Below the pieces are notes generated by a model. That model saw only the letters and a list, made by a program, of their open reading frames with translations, had not been told where the DNA came from and made no database searches. Positions 7,477 through 16,353 of a stretch of 64,000 nucleotides of DNA are shown here, piece after piece. Location: contig NZ_QCXY01000001.1 of NCBI RefSeq assembly GCF_003347495.1, forward strand, positions 1,380,803 through 1,444,802. The letters run 5' to 3'. Origin of the DNA: Pleomorphovibrio marinus. Lineage in GTDB: Bacteria > Bacteroidota > Bacteroidia > Cytophagales > Cyclobacteriaceae. The position numbers and the translations under genes are program-made. The stretch's first letter is position 1. Each line of letters begins with the position of its first letter.

Positions 7477-8415
7477 ATGACTAAAGTAACCGTAGTTGGT
7501 GCCGGAAATGTAGGTGCCACATGTGCCGATGTATTGGCATATAGAGAAATAGCTGAAGAAATAGTACTGGTAGATATCAAAGAAGGAGTGGCTGAGGGTA
7601 AGGCTTTGGACATTTGGCAAAAAGCTCCCATCAACGTGTACGATAGCCGTACGGTGGGATCCACCAATGATTATGCTAAGACCGCAGGCTCTGATGTGGT
7701 GGTAATCACCTCTGGATTGCCAAGAAAGCCCGGGATGACCAGAGACGACCTAATCGAGACCAATGCTGGAATCGTAAAGTCAGTGACGGAAAATGTAATT
7801 CAGCATTCTCCAGATGCAATTATTATCGTGGTTTCTAACCCATTAGACGTAATGACCTATCAGGCTCATATCACCTCCAAAATGCCCCGAACCAAGGTTA
7901 TTGGTATGGCAGGGATTTTGGATACGGCCAGGTATAGGGCATTTATTGCTGAAGAATTGGATATCTCCCCCAAAGAAATACAGGCCATATTGATGGGAGG
8001 ACATGGTGACACTATGGTGCCCTTGCCCAGGTATACTACTGTGGCGGGAATCCCCATTACAGAATTAATCGCCAAGGAAAAGCTTGACGCAATTATCGAA
8101 AGAACCAAATTCGGTGGGGGAGAGCTAGTGAAGCTTATGGGAACTTCTGCATGGTATGCACCAGGATCTGCGTCTGCGCAAATGGTGGAATCCATCGTGA
8201 AAAACCAAAAAAGGGTATTCCCGGTATGCATAAAACTGGATGGGGAATACGGTATCGATGATTGCTATTTGGGCGTTCCGGTGATATTAGGCAAGAACGG
8301 TGTAGAAAAAGTCATTGTACTTGATTTGAACGATGACGAAAAGCAGCTTCTTGAAGTATCCAGGACCCATGTGAAAGAGGTGATGGCTGTATTGGACAAG
8401 CTTTCAAAAAACTGA
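7477..8415 (+). CDS. mdh: Malate dehydrogenase
   Basis: This 312-residue enzyme of the citric acid cycle interconverts malate and oxaloacetate with NAD. It has the Rossmann motif GAGNVGA at 8-14 with an acidic Asp33 at the end of the second strand, which favours NAD over NADP. Arg83 and Arg89 in LPRKPGMTRDD bind the substrate carboxylate and distinguish malate from lactate dehydrogenases. The proton relay is His176 in GGHGDTMVP. It belongs to the LDH-like MDH group found in Bacteroidota. A strong hairpin with a T run follows 25 bases after the stop, so it is likely a single-gene transcript. Confidence 0.96.
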   Translation: MTKVTVVGAGNVGATCADVLAYREIAEEIVLVDIKEGVAEGKALDIWQKAPINVYDSRTVGSTNDYAKTAGSDVVVITSGLPRKPGMTRDDLIETNAGIVKSVTENVIQHSPDAIIIVVSNPLDVMTYQAHITSKMPRTKVIGMAGILDTARYRAFIAEELDISPKEIQAILMGGHGDTMVPLPRYTTVAGIPITELIAKEKLDAIIERTKFGGGELVKLMGTSAWYAPGSASAQMVESIVKNQKRVFPVCIKLDGEYGIDDCYLGVPVILGKNGVEKVIVLDLNDDEKQLLEVSRTHVKEVMAVLDKLSKN

Positions 8416-8440
8416 AACACCCGGTTTAAATAAATAAAAA

Positions 8441-8467
8441 AAATCCCAATGTGAATTGGGATTTTTT
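8441..8467 (+). terminator. Rho-independent terminator of mdh
   Basis: AAATCCCAAT (8441-8450), loop GTGA, ATTGGGATTT (8455-8464) and further T residues form a perfect ten-base stem with a T tail. The A run on the left side could also support termination from the right, but no gene reads in from there. Confidence 0.9.
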
Positions 8468-8505
8468 CGTTTAACTGACAAGGTTAACCATATAAAGGAA
8501 ATACT

Positions 8506-11220
8506 TTGCGAACTATAAAATTCCTTATTATCCTACTCTTGTCCCTATTTTTAGGGGGAGTGGGGTTTTTTATATGGAAAAACGATTTTTTTTCCAGCAG
8601 GAGAGCCCCCATGGAATTAGTGGCTTCCAATGCCATTTTTGTATTGGAGACCGAAGCCCCTGTGAGTCTTTGGAATCAACTGGTAACTCAGCCTCTTTGG
8701 GAAAGGCTCTCGGACATTCATTCCTTGAAGACCCTGGAAAACCAATTAATCGTATTGGATAGCCTTGCCGGAAAAGGGGGGAATCTTGACAGGGCATTAA
8801 AAGGGCATGAGTTTTTGGTTTCTCTGCATCCGATAGGGAGAGGGGAGTTTGACTTTATCTTCACTATTGGGGCGAAAGAGGATAAGTTGAAAGAACTGAT
8901 TGGAAAGCTGGAGGAGGATGCCACTGGCAGGATAAGAAAAAGGACTTACAGTGGGACACGGTTGATGGAATATACATTAGAGGACGGAAGGGTTTTTTCC
9001 TACACTTTCGTGCACAATGTATTTTTAGGAAGTTATACCTCTTTCCTTGTGGAGGACGCGATACGGCTCTCCAAATCAACCGAGCTAAGTAGCTTTGTGG
9101 AGAAATACAATTTCTTGCTCAGCGCCAAAGAAAAATCTGGCTTGGGAATCTTGAGAATTGGTTCGGATGGTATCTCGACTTTTTTTGGGAGTGCCTCCTC
9201 CGAACCTATGAATGACTTTCAGGCCTTGATGCAGAAAAATCGCATGGCCGCTAATCTATCCCTTCATTTTGAGGATGGGCTGATCAGACTTAGTGGATTG
9301 TTATTTGATGCCGAAAGTGGGAAACCGGTAAAGGGAACGACCGTTCTGGACCCAATGGACGATTTGAACCCCTATCTTAGTGGTAGGACAGCCTTAGCCG
9401 CAATTTATAACGTTAAGGACATTCGGGATATAGAGACTTTGATCCGTCCAGCTATTGCACAACGAAGCACCATCCAAGCTGATGTGGGGGAAAAATTGTG
9501 GGACCAAGGATTTTTTGAGTTTGTGGAGGGCAAGTTTGTAGTTATGAATATGGAAAGCAACCTGCATAGAGACAAGGATAAAATCCTTGTTTTAAAGGGT
9601 AGCGAAACCGATAAAGCCCTGTCCCAGTTAAAGGATTTCAGCTTTGAATTGGTGCAGGGAGACTCTGCCCAATGGGTAGTGGACGAGTATTTGAACAATG
9701 AGATTTTTTTAATTGCTGCGGAGGAATTCCCTTCTCACCTGCTTAAATCCCAGATTGCCGGTTTCACCAATAGCTATGTTACCAAGGTGAAGGATATGCT
9801 GGTATTTGGAAACTCCATGCGTGCTATGAAGGATTATTTAGATGATCTTTATAACGACAATGTATGGGGTAAGTCCATCGTCAAGAGAAAGTACCTGGAG
9901 GCAGGCAAAAAGAACAGCTACTTCAGTCAATATTTTGATGTGAACCGACTATATGGAACCTTGCTTAGGGGAACCACCTCTAATTGGGAAGCATTGTTTC
10001 AGCGCTATGAACCCCAATTGAAGGCGATCCAATACGGTGCCATTCATTTTTATCTCAGTGAAGACGGCACCAAGGTGGATATAAGCCTCCACTACCAACT
10101 AGAGCCCATACAGCAGAAAGCAGATATTAATCTGGCCATTTCCAAATCCGCTTCCTTCCCTAGGAGGTTGATTCACGGGCCCACACCAGTGGAAAATTTT
10201 AATGACCAAAGTACTGAATTTATTGTGCAGGATGATGAAAATGCCATTCACCTAGTCAATGGGGAGGGAGACCTGATTTTCAGTCAGTCCACCTCCGGTC
10301 CCATCGTAAGTCCTGTTTTTCAGATAGACTATTACAAGAACCAGAAACTTCAGATGGTCTTTGCCACCAAACAGGCGATATATGCCTTTGACAGGTTTGG
10401 GGAGCCTTTACCCAACTTCCCTATTCGCCTTCCTGATGAAAAACGCATAGCCTATTTGAATGTGGTGGATTATGACCTAAACAGGGAATATCGGATGTTT
10501 ATAGGAGACGAAGAAGGGGACCTTTTTCTTTTTGACCAACACGGATCCCTTTTGGACGGCTGGGATCCCAACCGCACTACTGGTAGCCTAACTACCCGCC
10601 CCGCGCATCACCGGATTCCAGGTGTGGGTGATTTTATGGTATCCCTACACCGGAACGGGAATCTGGAACTCTTTAACCGCAAGGGTGAAAGGAGAATGGG
10701 AGGAAGCATACGGATAGGTGAGACCCTGAACACCTCTTATGGAATCAGTGACAGAGGAGGAGCTGCTTCCCAAATTGTGACAATCAACGAAAAGGGGGAA
10801 CTAGTGAAGGTGAATTTTAAGGGGGAGCTTACCTACAGGAACCAATTGGTAAGGCCTGACAGAGAAACCCAATTCCACATAGTAAACAACCAAATGCAGG
10901 ACCAGTTCCTGGTGGTGATCAAAGAATTTAATAAGATACAGGTGTTGGATCCTTCAGAACAGCTTCTTTTTGAAAAGGAAATATTTTCGGAGGAGTTGGA
11001 TTTCCAATGGTTCAGCTTCGGTTCTGAAAAAAATGTTTTTGTAGTTATTGACAAGGTGCAGGAGTTTATTTTTTTATACGATCTGAAAGGAAAGCTTCTT
11101 AACTCTACCCCCCTGAATGGAAAAGAGGAGGTGAGTGTTGTTTACGATGTAGGTAGAAACGAGATGTTGATAGGGGTTGTTTTTGGCAACACCTTCAAGG
11201 AGTATAAGCTTCCTCTGTAG
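8506..11220 (+). CDS. Large membrane-anchored protein with C-terminal propeller-like repeats, unknown function
   Basis: This 904-residue protein most likely starts at TTG 8506, behind AAAGGAAATAC. It has one N-terminal membrane anchor (FLIILLLSLFLGGVGFFIWK, residues 6-25), so the bulk would be periplasmic. Residues 35-560 are an alpha/beta region resembling DUF3352-type proteins (MELVASNAIFVLETEAP near the start). Residues 580-900 show repeated blades: YKNQKLQMVFATKQAIYAFD, DYDLNREYRMFIGDEEGDLF, NGNLELFNRKGERRMGG and AASQIVTINEKGELVKVNF, which look like a quinoprotein-like beta-propeller. No catalytic motif is apparent. It is next to mdh, but the terminator separates them. I do not recognise a characterised homologue. 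Confidence 0.7.
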   Translation: MRTIKFLIILLLSLFLGGVGFFIWKNDFFSSRRAPMELVASNAIFVLETEAPVSLWNQLVTQPLWERLSDIHSLKTLENQLIVLDSLAGKGGNLDRALKGHEFLVSLHPIGRGEFDFIFTIGAKEDKLKELIGKLEEDATGRIRKRTYSGTRLMEYTLEDGRVFSYTFVHNVFLGSYTSFLVEDAIRLSKSTELSSFVEKYNFLLSAKEKSGLGILRIGSDGISTFFGSASSEPMNDFQALMQKNRMAANLSLHFEDGLIRLSGLLFDAESGKPVKGTTVLDPMDDLNPYLSGRTALAAIYNVKDIRDIETLIRPAIAQRSTIQADVGEKLWDQGFFEFVEGKFVVMNMESNLHRDKDKILVLKGSETDKALSQLKDFSFELVQGDSAQWVVDEYLNNEIFLIAAEEFPSHLLKSQIAGFTNSYVTKVKDMLVFGNSMRAMKDYLDDLYNDNVWGKSIVKRKYLEAGKKNSYFSQYFDVNRLYGTLLRGTTSNWEALFQRYEPQLKAIQYGAIHFYLSEDGTKVDISLHYQLEPIQQKADINLAISKSASFPRRLIHGPTPVENFNDQSTEFIVQDDENAIHLVNGEGDLIFSQSTSGPIVSPVFQIDYYKNQKLQMVFATKQAIYAFDRFGEPLPNFPIRLPDEKRIAYLNVVDYDLNREYRMFIGDEEGDLFLFDQHGSLLDGWDPNRTTGSLTTRPAHHRIPGVGDFMVSLHRNGNLELFNRKGERRMGGSIRIGETLNTSYGISDRGGAASQIVTINEKGELVKVNFKGELTYRNQLVRPDRETQFHIVNNQMQDQFLVVIKEFNKIQVLDPSEQLLFEKEIFSEELDFQWFSFGSEKNVFVVIDKVQEFIFLYDLKGKLLNSTPLNGKEEVSVVYDVGRNEMLIGVVFGNTFKEYKLPL

Positions 11221-11240
11221 GTGAAGGTCGATAAAAACCT

Positions 11241-11248
11241 TACCTTTG
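11241..11248 (+). promoter_or_regulatory. Candidate -7 box for the MscS gene
   Basis: TACCTTTG matches TAnnTTTG exactly and would start a transcript near 11254, about 64 bases before the MscS ATG. No clear TTTG is found at the -33 distance. Confidence 0.3.
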
Positions 11249-11317
11249 CGCTGTTTTTAATAGAGGCCCCACATAGGAGCCGAGCCCGATGTCAGAAAAG
11301 TGAATCAGAAGTAAGAA

Positions 11318-13003
11318 ATGCAAAAAGTTATAGTTTGGTTATCGAGTTGCCTTTTTATTTTAAATCTGGGTATAGGAAGCAGTATCGCCCAATCATTTGA
11401 GAGCGAACCTGGAATACCCCTGGACAGTACGGACTACAACAGTCTCAGCTCTCCCTATCATAGCACATTAACTTTTTTTTATAACCTTTCGGAAGAGCAT
11501 TATAACCCTGAAAAATCAGCAAGGACCCTAGACCTTTCCGGGCAGCCTACGGATAACGCTGTTAAACTAGCCATAAAGCTAAAGCAGGTATTTGACGGAA
11601 GAGGGATATATGTAAGGGTGAATGATATTCCCAATGAGCCGAACTATAGGGATACTCTAAGGAACAACCAGCAAAGGTATTACTTTGACACCCAAAGACT
11701 ACCAACCGTATTTTTAGAAAAGGTGGGTAATGAATGGAAGTTTTCGTCTTTTACCGTTTCCCAAATCAATGAACTGCATCAAGAAACCTTTCCCTTGGGG
11801 ACTGATAAACTGCTGAATATATTGCCTAGGATAGGGACAGATGTTTATTTCGGCTTACATCTTTGGCAATTAGTTGGGTTGTTTTTGTTGTTGCTGCTAA
11901 TATTTACCAGCCATAAACTGTTCACCTTTGTAGTGGACAGGGGGTTGCACTACATGTTGGTGAAATTTGGCTATGGCCATGTAGCTGAAAAATACTTGCT
12001 TCCCGTGGCTAGGATCACCAGTATCTATTTCATTGTGTTGCTGTTGGCTATTTTTATTAGGATACTTCAGTTACCCATCACAACAGTTTATTGGATTACC
12101 CTGCTGCTTAATGCTGCCAGACCCTTTTTGGTGACCATCATTTTTTATAAGGTAGTGGATGTGTTATCGATTTATATGACTAAAATGGCTGAAAAAACCC
12201 CATCTACCCTGGATGATCAGCTTGTGCCATTGGTAAGGAAGACCCTAAAGGCATTCGTCATTATTGTAGGGGTGTTATTTATTCTCAAGGATGGGCTTCA
12301 GGTAGATATAGTCCCCTTTCTAACCGGACTTTCCATTGGCGGTCTGGCCTTTGCACTTGCTGCCCAAGATACCATTAAAAATTTCTTCGGATCCCTTATG
12401 ATCTTTATTGATAAGCCGTTTCAGGTAGGAGACTGGATCACAAGTGGAGATGTAGACGGTACGGTGGAAGAGGTGGGATTCAGATCCACGAGGGTGAGGA
12501 CATTCAGAAATTCACTGATGTATATCCCAAATGGGGTAATTGCAGACCGTACTATCGATAATCATGGTCTGAGGGCCTACAGGCGGTTTTCTACACAGAT
12601 TACTATCACCTATGACACCCCACCAGAATTGATAGAGGTCTTTGTGGATGGGCTCAGAAAGATCGTGCAGAACCATCCCAAAACCCGAAAGGATTTCTAC
12701 AATATTTATTTCAACAATCTGTCTTCCTATAGTCTGGACATCATGTTCTACGTGTTTTTCGAGGTGCCTACCTGGCCGGAGGAATTAAAGACTAGGGAAG
12801 ATTTATTGCTTTCTATCGTGCGCTTGGCCAACGAACTAGGGGTCCGCTTTGCCTTCCCCACTCAAACCCTGCACATGGAAACTTTTCCAGAGAAAAAAGG
12901 ACTGATGCCCATATATGGGGATGGAAAGGAAGAGTACCAGCAGAAGTTATCCCAGTTTATCAACAAGGAAATACATAAAGGGTCTGCTGGGCCAACCTCC
13001 TAA
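11318..13003 (+). CDS. MscS-family mechanosensitive ion channel with signal peptide
   Basis: This 561-residue protein has a signal peptide (MQKVIVWLSSCLFILNLGIG, cleavage near SSIAQ), a periplasmic domain of about 150 residues, and then a membrane part starting near residue 185 (LWQLVGLFLLLLLIFTS, ITSIYFIVLLLAIFIRIL, FVIIVGVLFILKDGL). The pore helix and vestibule follow the MscS pattern: LSIGGLAFALAAQDTIKNFF, then GSLMIFIDKPFQVGDWI. MscS channels open under membrane tension and release solutes on osmotic down-shock. The extra N-terminal domain makes it a longer MscS variant rather than MscS itself. It converges with the oxidoreductase gene and shares a hairpin with it. Confidence 0.88.
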   Translation: MQKVIVWLSSCLFILNLGIGSSIAQSFESEPGIPLDSTDYNSLSSPYHSTLTFFYNLSEEHYNPEKSARTLDLSGQPTDNAVKLAIKLKQVFDGRGIYVRVNDIPNEPNYRDTLRNNQQRYYFDTQRLPTVFLEKVGNEWKFSSFTVSQINELHQETFPLGTDKLLNILPRIGTDVYFGLHLWQLVGLFLLLLLIFTSHKLFTFVVDRGLHYMLVKFGYGHVAEKYLLPVARITSIYFIVLLLAIFIRILQLPITTVYWITLLLNAARPFLVTIIFYKVVDVLSIYMTKMAEKTPSTLDDQLVPLVRKTLKAFVIIVGVLFILKDGLQVDIVPFLTGLSIGGLAFALAAQDTIKNFFGSLMIFIDKPFQVGDWITSGDVDGTVEEVGFRSTRVRTFRNSLMYIPNGVIADRTIDNHGLRAYRRFSTQITITYDTPPELIEVFVDGLRKIVQNHPKTRKDFYNIYFNNLSSYSLDIMFYVFFEVPTWPEELKTREDLLLSIVRLANELGVRFAFPTQTLHMETFPEKKGLMPIYGDGKEEYQQKLSQFINKEIHKGSAGPTS

Positions 13004-13010
13004 AATAATA

Positions 13011-13052
13011 GATGCTGTCTCAACCTGCCTTGTCAGGGGGTGAGACAGCATC
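13011..13052. terminator. Hairpin between convergent genes
   Basis: GATGCTGTCTCA (13011-13022) and TGAGACAGCATC (13041-13052) form a perfect 12-base stem around an 18-base loop, eight bases after the MscS stop and 12 bases before the end of the oxidoreductase gene on the other strand. There is no T run, so it may act through mRNA stability or as a weak bidirectional terminator. Confidence 0.6.
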
Positions 13053-13064
13053 AGTAAAGGCTGG

Positions 13065-14198
13065 TTATAAGTCCACTTTTTGACCAGTATCTGCACTCTT
13101 TAGGATGGCTTCCACAATCCGAATATCCCTGAGGCCTTCCTCTCCTGGAACTTTAGGATCCTTGTTTTCCAAAATCGCCAAGGCATCGTTGTCCATTTGC
13201 ATGGCCTGCTGCTTGGGCACTTCATAGGGATGGTTGATTTCCCCCAAGGGGCTTTCTCCCTTCACATTATTATAAGCCGAAAACGGTTCCATGTGTAAGG
13301 TGCCTTCCTCACATTCCACCTTGAGGAAATTTATGTTTTCAGCAAAGCTGGTTTTAATATCCGCGGTTACGCCTCCGGGGAACTCTAAAGTCGCTTCCAC
13401 CACATCGGCAAGCCCATCTTTGTAAACTTCAGGCCTTGTGGAAGTAGTAGTGGCAGACAAAACTGCTACTGGTTCCATATTGCTACCTAATCGGGCTCCC
13501 TGTATGGAGTACACCCCCATGTCATAGATGACGCCACCACCCATCTCTTTTTTCTGTTTCCAATGGTCGGTTCGGTTTTCCCGGTATCCTGCGGCACATT
13601 CCACGCTCTTCACTGCCCCGAGTTTATTGTCCTTCATAATTTGACGGTATTCTTGCGTATTGGGCTCATGGTGCAGTCTATACCCGATAGTGAGCTGCAC
13701 GTTGTTTTTCTTGCAGGCATCGATCATGTTTTGACATTCCTGAGAGGTGACTGCCATAGGCTTTTCACACCATACATGCTTACCTGCATTTGCCGCCCTA
13801 ATTGTGTATTCTTCATGCATAGAAGGGGGCAACACTACATAAATGACATCTATTTCATCGTTGTCTGCTATAGTATCGTAATTGTCATAGTTGTAAATAT
13901 TGCCATCCGGTATGTCATATTTCTGCTTCCATTCTTCTGCCTTGGAAGGGGTGCCGGTGACGATTCCCGCCAAATAGCAATTTTCTGTCATTTGAAGCGC
14001 GGGGGCCAAGAGGTCGGTGCTGTAATAGCCTAAGCCTACTAGAGCCACTCCAATTTTATCCTTCTTTTTATCACTGTCTTCCCCTTCCTGTTCTCTTTGC
14101 TGGGGCGAACATGAGATTAAACTTGCTGGTGACAACACGGCCAGACCCCCGCCCAGAGCCAAGGATCTGAGGGCTTCTCTTCTGGAATTGTTTTTCAT
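13065..14198 (-). CDS. Tat-exported Gfo/Idh/MocA family oxidoreductase
   Basis: This 377-residue protein begins with a twin-arginine signal, SRREALRSLALGGG (Arg6-Arg7), followed by a hydrophobic stretch and a lipobox-like SLISC ending at Cys30, so it is probably a Tat-exported lipoprotein. The Rossmann domain follows (GVALVGLGYYSTDLLAPAL), then the family motif EKP in CEKPMAVTS and the substrate domain with GGGVIYDMGVYSIQGARL. Like glucose-fructose oxidoreductase, it probably folds in the cytoplasm with bound NADP and is exported whole. The substrate is unknown. It stands alone, divergent from a glycosyltransferase gene, and is not in the sugar locus further right. Confidence 0.85.
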   Translation of the reverse strand: MKNNSRREALRSLALGGGLAVLSPASLISCSPQQREQEGEDSDKKKDKIGVALVGLGYYSTDLLAPALQMTENCYLAGIVTGTPSKAEEWKQKYDIPDGNIYNYDNYDTIADNDEIDVIYVVLPPSMHEEYTIRAANAGKHVWCEKPMAVTSQECQNMIDACKKNNVQLTIGYRLHHEPNTQEYRQIMKDNKLGAVKSVECAAGYRENRTDHWKQKKEMGGGVIYDMGVYSIQGARLGSNMEPVAVLSATTTSTRPEVYKDGLADVVEATLEFPGGVTADIKTSFAENINFLKVECEEGTLHMEPFSAYNNVKGESPLGEINHPYEVPKQQAMQMDNDALAILENKDPKVPGEEGLRDIRIVEAILKSADTGQKVDL

Positions 14199-14440
14199 TT
14201 GGTTTAACGGTTAGATGTTGGTGAATGAAATAATTTAATGAATTAAAATAGTCATATAGTTAATCAGGCAAGTGAATATAGGGAATAAATGGTTTTAATT
14301 CAAAACGCCCCCTTGTATGCCCCTTATTTTAAAAATGGAATTGGCCAATAGGAGAAGTTTAGTACGTTGTCTGCTCTTTCTTTCGTGGAGTGTTTGTCGC
14401 AGGCTTTAAAAAAGCGTATTTTCGGCAAAAATTAAGAGGT

Positions 14441-15382
14441 ATGCCAACACCGGAATTGTCAGTGGTCGTAACGGTCTTTAATGAACAGGAAAATATTCAA
14501 CCGCTATTGGAAGCGATTTATGCTGCCTTACAACATCTTGATTATGAACTTATCCTAGTAGACGATGGATCCACTGACGAAACTGTAAAGAGCGTAAAGG
14601 AACATGCAAACCACCGCACTACCTTGCTTATTTTCAATAAAAATTATGGGCAAACTACTGCTCTTTCGGCAGGAATAGACAAGGCTAAAGGAAGCTATAT
14701 TGTTACCATGGATGGGGACTTGCAAAACGACCCTTCTGATATACCCATGATGCTGGAAAAGGCAAAGGTGGAGGACTGGGATGTGGTAGCGGGAAAAAGA
14801 GCCAAAAGGAAGGATGGATTTGTGCTGCGTAAACTTCCCAGTAAAATAGCCAATTGGGTGATTCGGCATAGTACCAGGGTTTATTTGACCGATTACGGCT
14901 GCAGCCTTCGGGTATATAAAGCTTCTATTGCTCAGAATTTGGGGTTATATGGAGAATTGCACCGCTTTATACCTGTTCTGGCCAAGCAGGAAGGGGCTAG
15001 GATGACAGAAGTTGCCGTCAAGCATCATCCAAGAATATATGGCACCTCCAAATACGGCCTCAGTAGGACATTTAAGGTAATGGCCGACCTTATTTTAATG
15101 TTGTTTTTCCAGAAATATTTCCAGCGACCCATTCATATTTTTGGCACCTTGGGGCTACTATCTTTTTTTGGAGGGTTGTTGGTGAATATTTACCTATTGG
15201 CATTAAAAATCATGGGTGAAGATATCTGGGGAAGACCACTACTGCTGGTGGGATTTATCCTATTGCTGGGAGGCATACAACTTATTACTTCTGGAATTGT
15301 GGCCGAAATCATTGTCAGGACCTATTTTGAATCTCAGGGTAAGAAAACATACGCAATCAAAGAGGTTTTTCAGGGTGAATAA
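14441..15382 (+). CDS. Family 2 glycosyltransferase, polyprenyl-phosphate sugar transferase type
   Basis: I start this gene at ATG 14441 (MPTPELSVVVTVFNEQENIQ), behind AGAGGT, rather than the upstream frame start at 14390; this gives 313 residues. The GT-A domain has LILVDDGSTDET and the catalytic-site motif TMDGDLQNDP, followed by DWDVVAGKRAKRKD. Two membrane helices close the protein (IFGTLGLLSFFGGLLVNIYL and LVGFILLLGGIQLITSGIVA). This architecture is that of DPM1, GtrB and ArnC enzymes, which load a sugar on undecaprenyl phosphate at the inner face of the membrane. The next gene, a flippase-like membrane protein, overlaps its stop codon, suggesting a joint function. Confidence 0.88.
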   Translation: MPTPELSVVVTVFNEQENIQPLLEAIYAALQHLDYELILVDDGSTDETVKSVKEHANHRTTLLIFNKNYGQTTALSAGIDKAKGSYIVTMDGDLQNDPSDIPMMLEKAKVEDWDVVAGKRAKRKDGFVLRKLPSKIANWVIRHSTRVYLTDYGCSLRVYKASIAQNLGLYGELHRFIPVLAKQEGARMTEVAVKHHPRIYGTSKYGLSRTFKVMADLILMLFFQKYFQRPIHIFGTLGLLSFFGGLLVNIYLLALKIMGEDIWGRPLLLVGFILLLGGIQLITSGIVAEIIVRTYFESQGKKTYAIKEVFQGE

Positions 15383-16253
15383 AAAACTGCTTAAACTTTT
15401 TGTAAAATTACTGCTCACCGGAGCAGCTCTTTACTTGGTGTTTAGCAAAATCGACGCTCAGGCTACATGGCTTGTGATCAAGGAAGCCCATAAAGGGTGG
15501 CTACTTTTGGCCTGGTTGCTTTTTGTGATTTCAAAGATTTTCTGTGCCTTTCGTCTCAATGTGTATTTTAGGGACATTGGCATAAATATCAGTCAACTAA
15601 AAAATATTAAGTTGTATGGGATTGGGATGTTTTATAACCTATTCCTCCCCGGAGGAATAGGGGGGGATGGATATAAAGTGTACCTGCTCAACAAAACCCA
15701 CGATTCCTCAATAAAACAACTCCTGAATGCTGTTTTGCTAGACAGAGGGAACGGGCTTGCCGTATTGCTTTTCTTGCTTTTTGGCATAATGCTATTTCTA
15801 AATTTGGAATGGCCTTTACCAATTACTTTTGCTATGGCCGGAACTTTGGGGATGTTGGCCGTCCCCCCGGGCCTCTTTCTAGTAATGAGGCTGTTTTTTC
15901 CTAGCTTCATGGGTTCTATTTTATCCACTACCGGCTACTCCTTCCTGAATCAGGTAATACAATTGTTCAGTGCTTTTTTCATCCTACTGTCACTAGGCAT
16001 TCAGTCCCATTATCTTGAGTACTTGTTTGTTTTTTTACTGTCCAGTACGGTTTCCGTATTGCCACTTACCATAGGCGGAGTAGGAGCCAGGGAGCTGGTG
16101 TTTGTTTTTGCCCATGATTATGTGGGTATTGACAAAAATGCCGCAGTTGCCTTTAGCCTATTGTTTTTCGTCATTACAGCCTTTACCTCTTTTAGTGGTG
16201 CATTTTTACGATTTAGGGTTCAAAATGAAAAGGGTCAAGAGGCAAAAACCTAA
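15375..16253 (+). CDS. Lysylphosphatidylglycerol synthase TM-region (UPF0104) family membrane protein
   Basis: The coding region most likely begins at GTG 15375, overlapping the end of the glycosyltransferase gene by eight bases, and encodes 292 residues (VNKKLLKLFVKLLLTGAALY). It has seven or eight membrane helices and the conserved motifs of the LPG synthase/AglD flippase-like family: FRLNVYFRDIGI, FYNLFLPGGIGGDGYKVYLL and STVSVLPLTIGGVGARELVF. Such proteins are commonly coupled to DPM1-type glycosyltransferases and are proposed to move lipid-linked sugars or lipids across the membrane. The transported lipid is unknown. The overlap implies translational coupling with the transferase. Confidence 0.85.
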   Translation: MNKKLLKLFVKLLLTGAALYLVFSKIDAQATWLVIKEAHKGWLLLAWLLFVISKIFCAFRLNVYFRDIGINISQLKNIKLYGIGMFYNLFLPGGIGGDGYKVYLLNKTHDSSIKQLLNAVLLDRGNGLAVLLFLLFGIMLFLNLEWPLPITFAMAGTLGMLAVPPGLFLVMRLFFPSFMGSILSTTGYSFLNQVIQLFSAFFILLSLGIQSHYLEYLFVFLLSSTVSVLPLTIGGVGARELVFVFAHDYVGIDKNAAVAFSLLFFVITAFTSFSGAFLRFRVQNEKGQEAKT

Positions 16254-16282
16254 AACGGGAAAGGACAGTAATGTTGTGATCT

Positions 16283-16290
16283 TAGTTTTG
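16283..16290 (+). promoter_or_regulatory. Candidate -7 box for the glutamyl-tRNA-reductase-like gene
   Basis: TAGTTTTG matches TAnnTTTG and would give a transcript starting near 16296. No TTTG is present at the -33 distance, so this is weak. Confidence 0.28.
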
Positions 16291-16353
16291 TTACCCCATC
16301 CAGTTTAATCCATTGCTTCGTATATCCAGCCACATTAAAATACGAACTGTTTC

